Shown here: in pieces, positions 36,968-45,482 of the stretch
Numbering within the stretch: position 1 is the first letter of the stretch
How the letters are laid out: every line of letters begins with the position of its first letter
Source of the DNA: Tritrichomonas foetus
Lineage: Eukaryota; Parabasalia; Tritrichomonadida; Tritrichomonadidae
DNA length: 45,482 nucleotides
Assembly (NCBI GenBank): GCA_001839685.1
Contig: MLAK01000935.1
Coordinates: forward strand, 1 to 45,482
Direction: 5' to 3'
Made by a program: the position numbers and the translations under genes
The notes under the pieces: model-generated
The model's database searches: none
Told to the model about the DNA's origin: nothing
What the model saw: only the letters and a program-made list of their open reading frames with translations

Positions 36968-38242
36968 TCACAACTTTTTCTTCACCATCACTGAATAAGC
37001 TCGTTTGGATCTTGTAACAAATTTTGGACTTTTATCATCTACAAACCGAACAACATGTCCTTCAAATTTTCTCAATTCGTTCAATTTATCATCCATATCG
37101 TCTGGATTTATTAAACGATCAGAGATAAATAGGCGTGGGTCTTTTCCACTCAAGAATTTTGGAATTTGTTTTGCAGCAAACTCCAAAAATCGTTTACGAG
37201 ACTTTTTAGGAGGAATTTCCATTTCTGGCGTTGTATAGCTAAATAAAGTCATTAACCCTGATACAGACTCTTTCGAAATAGTTAATGCTCGATTTCCACA
37301 CATCAAAAGATGATACTCGGTATTGGAACTTGCATCTTTAATATAATCGAATGATATTGTTCGTGGATTAAATGTGAAATACATTGATGGTGAAAAGCTC
37401 ATTGATACACCTTCAGCATTTGCAGTAATTTGTATCTGTCTTGGTGATCCACTTGTTATCAATTGTGCTGTAAAATGTCTTGAGCATAAATATGGTGAAC
37501 TTTCTAAGTTTCTGAGGAGATTGTATAATTGGGAAGAATCCGATTCTTTGAATTGCTTAATTTCTTGAACAAGCTGGGTTAATTTTTCATCGTTTTTGAA
37601 AATGTTTGCCTGGTCGACAACATATTGGCGAACAAGAGGCAGAATTGAAATTGGAATGGAAGGTGGTAAATACTTGATTTCAAATGACCAAATAGCATTC
37701 GGCATGAAATATAAACTGGCGGGAACTTCCTCTGGAATTATACGTAAAGTGTAAGTTTTGTAAGTTCGAACAAGAACAAAATAATCGGCCAAATGGAGGG
37801 CTTCTGGATGTAGCATTTGAAAAAGTCCCAATGTTGTAGTTTCTGGTGGAAATGAAACCAATCTCGATGAATTATCGAACTCTTTGAAATTAAACATGCA
37901 GTGATTTAGATTTGCGCTTTCGTTCATTATTTCGCGAGCTAGTTTGTCGGTACAAACTTGGTTTCGTCCGAAGATGATATTTTGAGGATTCGTGCGAAGC
38001 TTTGGAAGGGAAAAAAGAACGGCTGGCGGTCTGGACATCGGATTGTTGGAAATGTCGACATGCTCCAAAAGGATGCAATTTGAAATCGAAAGCGGTAGTG
38101 ACCAAAGTTGATTATTACTGAGATTCAGTTCGACCAAATATGGATAATCGAAAAAATGTTCCATGTGGAGGCTATCCATTTGTGTGGAACTTTGATCAAA
38201 AATGTGCGGGTGCATGTAATTATCGATTTTAATGTCCATCAT
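36968..38242 (-). CDS. LRR protein with FERM-like C-terminal region
   Basis: 424 residues. Residues about 30-85 hold two leucine-rich repeats of the plant/SHOC2 type (LVELNLSNNQLWSLPLSISN and LEHVDISNNPMSRPP). Residues about 120-245 are helical and recall a FERM middle lobe. Residues about 250-330 look like a PH/FERM F3-type beta fold (FTAQLITSGSPRQIQI to LTISKESVSGLMTLFSY). The basic tail ends in VMVKKKL. An LRR plus FERM-like pairing suggests a membrane-cytoskeleton adaptor, but the FERM assignment is weak and based on pattern only. The longest frame starts with a TTG at 38287; the first ATG (38242), followed at once by another ATG, is used here. Confidence 0.6.
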   Translation of the reverse strand: MMDIKIDNYMHPHIFDQSSTQMDSLHMEHFFDYPYLVELNLSNNQLWSLPLSISNCILLEHVDISNNPMSRPPAVLFSLPKLRTNPQNIIFGRNQVCTDKLAREIMNESANLNHCMFNFKEFDNSSRLVSFPPETTTLGLFQMLHPEALHLADYFVLVRTYKTYTLRIIPEEVPASLYFMPNAIWSFEIKYLPPSIPISILPLVRQYVVDQANIFKNDEKLTQLVQEIKQFKESDSSQLYNLLRNLESSPYLCSRHFTAQLITSGSPRQIQITANAEGVSMSFSPSMYFTFNPRTISFDYIKDASSNTEYHLLMCGNRALTISKESVSGLMTLFSYTTPEMEIPPKKSRKRFLEFAAKQIPKFLSGKDPRLFISDRLINPDDMDDKLNELRKFEGHVVRFVDDKSPKFVTRSKRAYSVMVKKKL

Positions 38243-38518
38243 GATGGAAATTCTGTAGAGTAAACGGTCTCCAAATCGTTCTGTCAATTTTCAACAGAAT
38301 AGAATTAACCCGCCATTTCTTTTTTCCTGAGTTTGGAGATGTTCTGTTTGAAACATTTAATTTTAAACAAAAAAAACAATACATATTATTTCTCTACTAT
38401 TACATCATCAATCACACTATAATATAAATTGTTCATTCTAGAAAAAAAAAATCATAACGACAAAATTATGAGATTTGAATGTAAATGAAATTAATTTGTC
38501 TTTTAAATTGTATTTTTA

Positions 38519-40573
38519 TTAATGCATCTCTAAAATAAGAACATCGTGTCCTTGAAGTACAAAATCTTTTGATATATCAATTGTTTTCTGAGAGAAAATA
38601 TCTGTTCCTAAATGATGTCCATCATTCCATATTTCTTGATAGTTTTCAGCTTGATAAACAGCTGGATCATTCGTACCACTAATTAAAACAACAGCTACTT
38701 TTTCATTAAATTTTCTTTGAAAAACATAAATTCCATTTAATATTCGGAAATGCTTCATTGTTCCCTTAGAAATCACTTCATTTCCTTGACGCCAATGAAG
38801 GATTGTTTTCATGAAATTAAAAGCTTCATTTTGTAATTTTGTTCTTCCTGCTTCAGTAAAACAATTAATATTATCTTTAATCCAGCCTCCTGGAAAATCA
38901 CATCGAACGTATCCATCAGACCTCTTCTTCAAACCATACATCAAAATTTCAGTTCCATAATAAAGTTGAGGAATTCCAGGAATTGTCAATAAAGTAGCAA
39001 AGCCTGTTTTGAATTTTCCTAAATCAATAGGTTCTTCCCTCAAAAATCGATTAGTATCATGATTCTCAACGAATCGAAGAATATGAAATACGTCAGGATA
39101 AACAAAATCATAATTCAAATGATTATGAATCTTAGCTAATCCAGAATTCATATCTTTATCCTCACTACATGCTTCTGTAGATAAATGAGAAAAAGTAAAG
39201 TCCATAATAGTTGGTAAATTATTATCACTATAAGGATTTCCACGCTGCCAATAAGCGACACCAACTGGTGATTCTACCCAAACTTCCCCAACAATGTTAA
39301 AGTTTGGATATTCTTCAAGAACATCATTCACCCATTGTTTCATATATTCTGGATCACAATAAGGATATGTATCTTGTCTAATTCCATTTATATGTGAATA
39401 TTCTATCCACCAGATCGAATTTTGTGTGAGATAAGTCGCCAAATGTTTATTCTTTTGATTTAAATCAGGCATTTGAGAGACAAAACTACCGCAATTAAAA
39501 TTAGTCCAATCTTTTTCAGATGAATAAGGCGAAAAAGTCGTTGTTATATCATGATTAGTAATAACACCTTTTTTTGGCAAATTAAACCAATCTTCACAAG
39601 GTGGGTCTTTATACCAAATATGATTGGATCCACAGTGATTAAATATCATATCCATGACAAACTTTTTTCCATGTTGATGAATTTTATTGATGAGTTCGAG
39701 TAAATCATCATTTGTTCCAAATCGTGGATCAACATTATAATAATCTGTTGTAGCATAACCATGATAAGATCCATGTGGCATATCATTATCTAATACGGGG
39801 TTGAGCCAAATTGCAGTGACTCCAAGATCGAATATATAATCGAGATGTTGTATAATTCCTTGAATGTTTCCACCATGACGAGCATTGGGATCTTTTCGAT
39901 TAAATGTATATTTCACACGTTCAGTATTCGTAATAGGATCTGTAAAAGTTGGATAATCTGGTATTTCAATGAATGGCTTGTTTAATGTTCTTTTTGGCTC
40001 TTTGGATTTTTGATCATTTTCTTCATTTTTATCATCACTTTTTTGATCATTTTTTCCTTCATTATTTTCAGATTGTTCACTTTTATTAGAATTTTCACTT
40101 TTTTCAGATGGTTCATTTTGGTCAGATTTGGATTCTTTTTGTTCTTTTGCTTTTTTATTGATTTCCTCAAACTTTTTCATATCGTCATCATAACTCAAAG
40201 CACTTTGTTCATCAACAATTGATGGCTTAGTTGTATGTCTTGCAAATCTATCAGGCATAATTAAATAAAGAACATCAGATGAATCAAACCCTTGTATTTC
40301 TCTGGATTTTGGATCTCTTTGCTTCAGCTCATATTTTATATTGATGCTTCCAAGTTCAATATTAAAAATTTGTGGTTTGGCATTTTCTAGGTCTAGATAA
40401 AGAGCTAAATAATGCGGATTATCAAAGTGAACAACATCAACAATTTTAATGTCTTCACTTGATATTATTGGTTCAAAAGCTTTCAAAGATGTTTCACTTC
40501 GAAAGAGAATTTGCAACTTAGGGCTTTTCATTCCAGCCCACCAGAATGGAGGTTCAGCTCTTATGAAACTCAT
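38519..40573 (-). CDS. GH13 cyclomaltodextrinase/neopullulanase-like alpha-glucan hydrolase
   Basis: 684 residues. The N-terminal domain begins EPPFWWAGMKSPKLQILF, the signature of the cyclomaltodextrinase N-terminal domain common in Bacteroidetes SusA-type enzymes. The TIM-barrel follows with ARHGGNIQGIIQHLDYIFDL, MIFNHCGSNH, then D401 (nucleophile, IRQDTYP), E430 (IVGEVWVE) and D506 (ENHDTNR). A C-terminal beta domain ends the protein. It should hydrolyse alpha-1,4 glucans or cyclodextrins; no signal peptide is seen, so a cytosolic role in glycogen or maltodextrin use is likely. A lysine/glutamate/asparagine-rich disordered insert (about 135-200) splits the normally continuous IMPDRFA to RHGG region. 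The bacterial affinity suggests lateral transfer. An initiator-like motif abuts the ATG. Confidence 0.92.
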   Translation of the reverse strand: MSFIRAEPPFWWAGMKSPKLQILFRSETSLKAFEPIISSEDIKIVDVVHFDNPHYLALYLDLENAKPQIFNIELGSINIKYELKQRDPKSREIQGFDSSDVLYLIMPDRFARHTTKPSIVDEQSALSYDDDMKKFEEINKKAKEQKESKSDQNEPSEKSENSNKSEQSENNEGKNDQKSDDKNEENDQKSKEPKRTLNKPFIEIPDYPTFTDPITNTERVKYTFNRKDPNARHGGNIQGIIQHLDYIFDLGVTAIWLNPVLDNDMPHGSYHGYATTDYYNVDPRFGTNDDLLELINKIHQHGKKFVMDMIFNHCGSNHIWYKDPPCEDWFNLPKKGVITNHDITTTFSPYSSEKDWTNFNCGSFVSQMPDLNQKNKHLATYLTQNSIWWIEYSHINGIRQDTYPYCDPEYMKQWVNDVLEEYPNFNIVGEVWVESPVGVAYWQRGNPYSDNNLPTIMDFTFSHLSTEACSEDKDMNSGLAKIHNHLNYDFVYPDVFHILRFVENHDTNRFLREEPIDLGKFKTGFATLLTIPGIPQLYYGTEILMYGLKKRSDGYVRCDFPGGWIKDNINCFTEAGRTKLQNEAFNFMKTILHWRQGNEVISKGTMKHFRILNGIYVFQRKFNEKVAVVLISGTNDPAVYQAENYQEIWNDGHHLGTDIFSQKTIDISKDFVLQGHDVLILEMH
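39985..40175 (-). repeat. low-complexity K/E/N/S/Q insert in the GH13 gene
   Basis: This stretch encodes a disordered, charged segment between the N-terminal domain and the barrel, at a place where family members have only a short loop. AT-rich, repeat-like codons suggest it grew by slippage after the gene entered this genome. Confidence 0.8.
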
Positions 40574-40582
40574 GAGAAGTGA
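40574..40582 (-). promoter_or_regulatory. initiator-like motif (TCACTTCTC) abutting GH13 start
   Basis: On the minus strand TCACTTCTC is followed at once by the ATG at 40573 (+1 A at 40580). It is the best initiator match in the window and would give a 5' leader of about 7 bases. It shows that the bacterial-type gene has a trichomonad-style promoter. Confidence 0.6.
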
Positions 40583-41108
40583 AATTAATCTCTACATTCA
40601 CTTTTTCAGATAAACTCACCAGGCTAATTCAATTTACTGATCAGATAAACTATCAAAAAGTTTGATATTCTACTCAAAAATGTTTCACATCATATCAGCA
40701 GACAAAAATTTTCCCATAGTGAGGTATTCGACCAAGTAACGTAACTCTGCCATATTTACACCAATTTTTTAACAATGAATGTCTTTACATTTCCTTCTCA
40801 TTTTGAATAAAGTACATCAAAAATTTCATTTCGAAGATATTGGCATACAATTCACAACAAAGAATGAAAATCACAACAAAGAATAAAAATCACAACAAAG
40901 AATAAAAATCACAACAAAGAATAAAAATCACAACAAAGAATTAACAACAAAAAATCACAATCGCATGATTTATGAATCTAAGATCTAAAAATGACAAAAA
41001 AGTATATAAACACTGATATTTTATATACACAAATCTAAATCATTATAATAAAATTAAACATACACACAAATCATAATTTTCTTCTTCTCATCATCAATGG
41101 CTCCTTTT
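40583..41108. other. intergenic with minisatellite, no gene seen
   Basis: About 525 AT-rich bases upstream of the GH13 gene. It contains the 19-bp tandem array at 40852-40946. No coding frame or RNA gene was recognised. Confidence 0.65.
40852..40946. repeat. 19-bp tandem repeat, 5 copies
   Basis: Unit TCACAACAAAGAATAAAAA. Copies 2-4 are identical, copy 1 differs by one base and copy 5 diverges at its end. There are no spacers; this is a minisatellite. Confidence 0.95.
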
Positions 41109-42323
41109 CTAAATTCTTCCTTTTGCTCTTATTTGGCGGGCAATGTCATGATCATATAACTTCGCAATAGCCAAGACCATTTCCGCATCATCTTGTGTTT
41201 GAATTCTCAGCAACTTTAGAATTGGTGCTGTTAACTTTTCTGGTTTGCCATTTTGAATAGAAATTAAAGCAAACGCTGTTCTTAAAAGTTCAGCAAGTTG
41301 TTGTTCACACACGATTTTTCTGGCTAATTTTGGAAATTGATTTAATAGAAGATTAGTATTTAATGCCCAATGTGAAGGCGAAGTCATTTGTTGCACCTTA
41401 TATAAATTTTTGATGCGAGTGAACTGACTTTTCACCTCTTGATCATCTCTGTCAGTCGACTCAATTAAAATTGTGTAATTTTCGGTAGTTTGAATCAGAT
41501 TTAAATCGGATGTTCGTAAAATTTGTCTTTCAGGGAGTCTCAGCCAAGTTACTGGTTTTTGAAATGTGATCATATGTTCTTCTGGTGATTGTTTCTGTCG
41601 TTCAACACATTGCAAGAAAAATCCAGACACGGGGTTTTGTCGATGCTCAAGTGATGATAATTCCAGTTGGAATGGGATCATAAAACTTGCTAAAAACGAA
41701 GCAACTGTCTGTGCATCTTTCGGAGATGATGATTCAATTACTGTTCTCATTTGTGTTTGAATATGTGAAGTGAGAAGAATTGAATAAAAGTAGAAATCTG
41801 CTGGCGATGGATTGAAAGGAGGAAGTTCCAAAATTCCAGCAGAAATGAGATTATTACATTCCATTGAAACTCGCTCGGCTATTCGGCGAAGTGAAGAAAG
41901 CTGCTCGTTTTTAGTGATTGTGGTTTTAACACAATTTGCAAATATTTTTGTCCAAAAAATCAACGATTCTGATAAATGTGGGTTATTTTTGATTTTCTCG
42001 GATTTGAAAACTAGTCCTACTGAAATATAAATGTTTTTCTTTGTGTTTGGTTGATTTTTGAGAAATATCGCGTTTGTTACGTACCATCCGAAACATTGAA
42101 GCTCGATTGTTGATGTTGCGCAGCATTCGAAAGCTTGTTCGTTTTGTCTGTGAACATTGCAAAGCATGATTTTACAAACGTCGTCGAGATTTTCGCAAAT
42201 GTCGTCGTCAGTAAATAGCCAACGGTATCCAACTTTGATTCCACTCAGTAAATCGAATGATGCAACAGCCATGGCTACTAATGGCTCATTTTTGGATTTC
42301 GATAAATACTCTGTATCATTCAT
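41109..42323 (-). CDS. possible C9orf72-like DENN-family protein
   Basis: 404 residues. The N-terminal part (VAMAVASFDLLSGIKVGYRW, then a beta-rich segment ending IYISVGLVFKS) looks like a longin/uDENN fold. A block FYFYSILLTSHIQTQMRTVIESS followed by DAQTVASFLASFMIP strongly recalls the C9orf72 segment with NAISSHLQT and a later helix before the dDENN part. The C-terminal half is helical. C9orf72 and relatives are DENN-type regulators of small GTPases in membrane traffic and autophagy. The match is based on pattern memory, and another DENN family member is the main alternative. Its start codon is only 43 bp from that of the divergent ARM-repeat gene. Confidence 0.5.
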   Translation of the reverse strand: MNDTEYLSKSKNEPLVAMAVASFDLLSGIKVGYRWLFTDDDICENLDDVCKIMLCNVHRQNEQAFECCATSTIELQCFGWYVTNAIFLKNQPNTKKNIYISVGLVFKSEKIKNNPHLSESLIFWTKIFANCVKTTITKNEQLSSLRRIAERVSMECNNLISAGILELPPFNPSPADFYFYSILLTSHIQTQMRTVIESSSPKDAQTVASFLASFMIPFQLELSSLEHRQNPVSGFFLQCVERQKQSPEEHMITFQKPVTWLRLPERQILRTSDLNLIQTTENYTILIESTDRDDQEVKSQFTRIKNLYKVQQMTSPSHWALNTNLLLNQFPKLARKIVCEQQLAELLRTAFALISIQNGKPEKLTAPILKLLRIQTQDDAEMVLAIAKLYDHDIARQIRAKGRI

Positions 42324-42366
42324 GTTTCATGAATTTTAGATCACATGTCAGTATCTCAAAATATTC
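42324..42366. promoter_or_regulatory. very short bidirectional promoter region
   Basis: Only 43 bases separate the start codons of two divergent genes (41109-42323 on minus, 42367-43866 on plus). Both 5' leaders and core promoters must fit here or overlap the opposite coding region. TCA words occur on both strands, but none matches the full initiator consensus well. Confidence 0.6.
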
Positions 42367-43866
42367 ATGCTTTCTTATAAGGATGTGAGTTATGATACTC
42401 ATATTTCTATCACAATTCATGAAATAGAAAACAGAAAAGTTGATTTAAGTTTTAGAAACAATGATTTTGATGAAAAAGAATTAGTTGTAGCTGATTTTGA
42501 AAATGAGCGAATTACCCAAAATACTTCTGATATAACTGGTGTTATTAATGAAATTGATAATGAGGATGAAATGATGCGTATTTTTGCAATTATTAAATTG
42601 ACCGAATTAATTTTAGCATCTCCTTGTCAAGTTTTATTGCATTTAGATCCTGATCATTATTACAAATTTATTCAATATGCACAATGTATTACAACACAAA
42701 AATATGTTTTGAAGTCCCTCTGCTTCCTCTTTCAACTCATTACCGAATTAGAAATTTATCAACAAATATTAATAGATATTGATTTTTTTCAGTTTCTTGC
42801 TAATACTATTTCAGATAATGTAGAAAATGAAACAACCATTCTTTGTATATATCTTGTTATTTATTCATTAAGACTTCATGATGAAATTCGTATTTCTATT
42901 CTACAAAATAACATTTTGGAAATAATTAATAATCTTGAAAGCAATGATGACACTTTAAATACATTAAAAGCACGTTTTTATGTTGAATTTTTCTCATATG
43001 ATTTTGGGGAAACAACTTTTGAACTTTGCTATAATAATATTTATCATTTGCAATTAATTTCTATAAATGACACTCTACCAAATCGAGCAAAATGTTATGG
43101 TTTAGATGGTCTATCAAAAATTGCAGAATTATTCCCTGGATTATCGAAAAATATTGCTTCTGGCTCTTTTATTTTTAGACTTTCTGAATACATAGGCAAT
43201 CCTGATTCTTCAATACGAATTAAATCTGTGAAATTACTTCATAATTGTATAAAAGATCCTGATTTTCCACTTTCGGAACTAATAAAATATAACACAATTG
43301 ATGCAATGTTGGATACTTTTCAATGGAGTGATGAAAAACTTGCTGAATATTGCATAAACATTTTTGATGAAATCATAAAACGAGGAAATTCTAATCTACT
43401 CAATAATTCAAGTGATGATATTGATCATAATCCAAACAACAGTAATACAAATATCACCATAAATGATTTAATTATAAAGAAAATTTTAGAAAAGCATTTG
43501 TTAGAAAGTTTAGAGCCTTTGACTTTTCATATAAAAGAAGAAATAATTTCAATGATTTTATTGTTAACAGAAGGAGCAAATTCTCAACAAATTGAAGCAA
43601 TGTTTCGACCAGAAGTGTTTTCATTGTTGATAGATTTAATTAACATTGGAATTAGTTCTTTGACCATTGTTATTTTAACTATTTTTTCAAATGTTATTTC
43701 CAAACATCCAAATCCAGAAATCAAAATTTTATTATATCAAAATTTGATCAACAGTGATGTATTGAATAATATTTCTACTTTAATGCATGAAGAAAAGTTA
43801 TCTGAACCAGAAATTAATATAATTACACATTTCATTCAAGAATTAACACCACTATATACTGAATAA
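42367..43866 (+). CDS. ARM/HEAT-repeat protein
   Basis: 499 residues, nearly all helical. From about residue 55 on, hydrophobic helix pairs recur about every 40 residues (for example ALKARFYVEFFSYDF-type, RIKSVKLLHNCIKDP and ISMILLLTEGA segments), giving an armadillo or HEAT solenoid. The order and length recall importin-alpha, but I see no importin-beta-binding domain and no clear run of conserved W/N pairs for NLS binding. A short asparagine-rich insert lies near residues 345-365. Function is unknown; a scaffold or binding role is inference. It is divergently paired with the C9orf72-like gene. Confidence 0.65.
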   Translation: MLSYKDVSYDTHISITIHEIENRKVDLSFRNNDFDEKELVVADFENERITQNTSDITGVINEIDNEDEMMRIFAIIKLTELILASPCQVLLHLDPDHYYKFIQYAQCITTQKYVLKSLCFLFQLITELEIYQQILIDIDFFQFLANTISDNVENETTILCIYLVIYSLRLHDEIRISILQNNILEIINNLESNDDTLNTLKARFYVEFFSYDFGETTFELCYNNIYHLQLISINDTLPNRAKCYGLDGLSKIAELFPGLSKNIASGSFIFRLSEYIGNPDSSIRIKSVKLLHNCIKDPDFPLSELIKYNTIDAMLDTFQWSDEKLAEYCINIFDEIIKRGNSNLLNNSSDDIDHNPNNSNTNITINDLIIKKILEKHLLESLEPLTFHIKEEIISMILLLTEGANSQQIEAMFRPEVFSLLIDLINIGISSLTIVILTIFSNVISKHPNPEIKILLYQNLINSDVLNNISTLMHEEKLSEPEINIITHFIQELTPLYTE

Positions 43867-44388
43867 TGTTTGTTAGGTTGAATTTTCCTTATTTTTGATG
43901 AATTTGCATTCTTATTTGATTGAAGGAATTATATTGTTGTTAATAAATTATTATTTATCTACTTTACGTCAATTATTTTTACGTTTGTTACTTATTTATT
44001 AAAATCAAAGCTAGTAATATAGATATATACTTTTTCATTTTCTCAACTTATATAGCAATCACAGATCTCTTGATTTTGTTTTATCATTTTATTATTATTA
44101 TTTGGTTAAACGTTTGAGAAAAATACCTGAGTTCTTAGGCAAGCATTTACGCATTTTATTGGCTTTTTCAAGAGTGTTATCACTCATTTACTCCCAAATT
44201 TCACGAAGAGTTTCCTATTTGAGTTTCATTCTTCTGTGATCATCGACTATTTAAAAAAGAAAACAGCTAATCGCGCGCTTTTCATTCCCATGCTTCACAG
44301 CTAAGCTTAAGCTTTAAACAACAGCATTAAAGTAGAAAAGAAACGAAGAAAAATGATGTGTTAAATTAACGATAAAATAATGTATAGT
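43867..44388. other. intergenic between convergent genes, no gene seen
   Basis: About 520 AT-rich bases holding the 3' ends of the converging ARM-repeat and ZIP genes. A perfect 12-bp palindrome AAGCTTAAGCTT lies at 44303-44314. No RNA gene or coding frame was recognised. Confidence 0.6.
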
Positions 44389-45336
44389 TTATTCTTCTGC
44401 TTCACCGAGGCCTTCAATGATGGCGATGAGGAGCATCCAAAGGATTCCGAATGCGAAGAGGCCGAAGTGCCAGAATTTCTCGCAGGTGCTCCATTCGTGC
44501 TTATGTTCGAACATTTCTGACCATTCGTGGCATCCAACGAAAAGGAATGTTCCTGCTGAGAAAGCAGCAATAATTCCGAGAGCGAGATGGCCACTCATTT
44601 CTGTAAGACGAATTCCAACGCAGATTCCTACAGGCGACATAATAGTGTAAAAGAAAATCATGACCCAGAAGAGGGACTTTAATGGGCGATCCTTGAGGAG
44701 GATGAGGGCAAGGGCGAATGCCTCAACTGGCTTGTGTCCGATGATGGCGCAGAAGATGGCAATAACTCCTGACCATGAGTCGAGAATTCCAAGAGCAAGT
44801 CCTTCAATTGCAGAATGGATATCCATAATAAGATAAAGCGATATTGTGGCTGTTGTCAAATTCTTGATTGAATCACCGAAACGATTTGCTGGATTGATGA
44901 TTTCGTTATTCTGGTCTTCAGTTGAGAGTAAAGAAGTTGTATTTAATGTGGCTTCATTTTTATTGCCGCTGTTGATGAGTGGTTCGTTTGCGTGGTCGTG
45001 GCTGTGTCCGTGGTGATGGTGATGATGATCGTCACCGAAAACGTTAGCGTCGTGTTCTGAATAGGAGAATAATTCGACAAGTGTTAAAAGAACGAATGTG
45101 GCAAGAGCGATTGCTGGTGCAAGTGGGTAATCCAAACCATCAACATCTTCAAATTCTTCGAATGAATCGGCAAGGAGGTGAGCTAAGCCAGCGCCTAAGA
45201 AAACACCACCGGCCAATGATTCGAGACGAGCGGTCCACTTTTTGGCCTTAATAAATAATGGAAGGATACAACCAATTAATGTGCTGATCCAGATGATAGG
45301 AGCAGAAATCCATTTAAATAGCTCTACTTTTTCCAT
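44389..45336 (-). CDS. ZIP-family zinc/metal transporter with His-rich loop
   Basis: 315-residue ZIP (SLC39) transporter, paralogous to the gene at 367-1278. Metal-site helices are HSAIEG (H174, E178) and GHKPVEA (H201, E205). The variable cytosolic loop carries a histidine cluster (DDHHHHHHGHSHDH, about residues 102-115), the classical ZIP metal-sensing loop that the first paralogue lacks. It has about eight hydrophobic helices and ends with a short acidic tail (GLGEAEE). The longest frame begins at a TTG at 45354; the ATG at 45336 (MEKVELFKW) matches the N-terminus of the paralogue in position (SLEAYKWISAG) and is chosen. Codons are richer in G and C than most genes here, suggesting higher expression. 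Confidence 0.94.
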   Translation of the reverse strand: MEKVELFKWISAPIIWISTLIGCILPLFIKAKKWTARLESLAGGVFLGAGLAHLLADSFEEFEDVDGLDYPLAPAIALATFVLLTLVELFSYSEHDANVFGDDHHHHHHGHSHDHANEPLINSGNKNEATLNTTSLLSTEDQNNEIINPANRFGDSIKNLTTATISLYLIMDIHSAIEGLALGILDSWSGVIAIFCAIIGHKPVEAFALALILLKDRPLKSLFWVMIFFYTIMSPVGICVGIRLTEMSGHLALGIIAAFSAGTFLFVGCHEWSEMFEHKHEWSTCEKFWHFGLFAFGILWMLLIAIIEGLGEAEE

Positions 45337-45482
45337 TTCGAAATGGCTCAACAATTTTTTTTTAAGTTCAGAAATTTCATAACCCTAACAAACTTTTTGT
45401 ATTTATCAGTTAATCGTTTCTTTTGTTAAAAGAACTTTTTGTTAGCTAAATTCTGTTGATTTTTTCACATGTGATATGGAAT

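Noticed and set aside
1..45482. tRNA, rRNA or spliceosomal RNA genes
   Set aside because: Reading the intergenic regions I found no convincing cloverleaf, A/B box pair or known snRNA core; a covariance-model search would be needed to be certain.

Overview
The window looks like a piece of a parabasalid nuclear genome, most likely a Tritrichomonas/Trichomonas-type flagellate. The DNA is AT-rich, about 20 long protein-coding genes are uninterrupted by introns, and intergenic gaps are short. Several start codons sit 5-25 bases downstream of a TCA+1Y(A/T) initiator-like motif, which is the core promoter known from Trichomonas vaginalis. The gene content is eukaryotic: Rictor, IFT57, DZIP1, SF1/BBP, USP deubiquitinases, a tetraspanin and CARMIL-like LRR proteins. 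Species assignment is inference.

Layout. 1-2.5 kb: a ZIP zinc transporter and a tetraspanin (+). 2.7-3.8 kb: a six-EF-hand protein with a possible CaaX tail (-). 4.58-7.99 kb: a complete DNA transposon with 14-bp perfect terminal inverted repeats directly bordered by TTAA on both sides (Kolobok-like). Its single open frame joins a DDE-type transposase to a complete-looking ubiquitin-specific protease (USP) domain; this is the most unusual item in the window. 8.6-15 kb: a Rictor homologue and a CARMIL-like LRR protein (-). 15-24 kb: a very large USP and a protein built from tandem ubiquitin-like folds (-). 24-28.4 kb: a DZIP1-like zinc-finger protein (+) and SF1/branchpoint-binding protein (-). 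28.4-34.6 kb: a USP7-like protease (-), a UBAC2-like rhomboid-UBA protein (-) and a small divergent USP (+). 35-38.3 kb: IFT57 and an LRR/FERM-like protein (-). 38.5-40.6 kb: a GH13 cyclomaltodextrinase-like enzyme of bacterial type (-). 41.1-43.9 kb: a possible C9orf72-like DENN protein (-) and a divergent ARM-repeat protein (+). 44.4-45.3 kb: a second ZIP transporter (-), facing the first across the window.

Themes. Ubiquitin metabolism is over-represented: four USP domains (one inside the transposon), a multi-UBL protein and a UBA-containing rhomboid-like protein. IFT57 and DZIP1 fit a flagellated cell. SF1 with a U2AF-ligand motif fits a spliceosome, although none of these genes needs an intron to be read. 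Two intergenic minisatellites (20-bp and 19-bp units) and several in-frame low-complexity repeats are present. No rRNA, tRNA or CRISPR was recognised.

Several longest open frames begin at non-ATG codons. For those genes the start here is moved to the first in-frame ATG, in some cases supported by an initiator-like motif just upstream.
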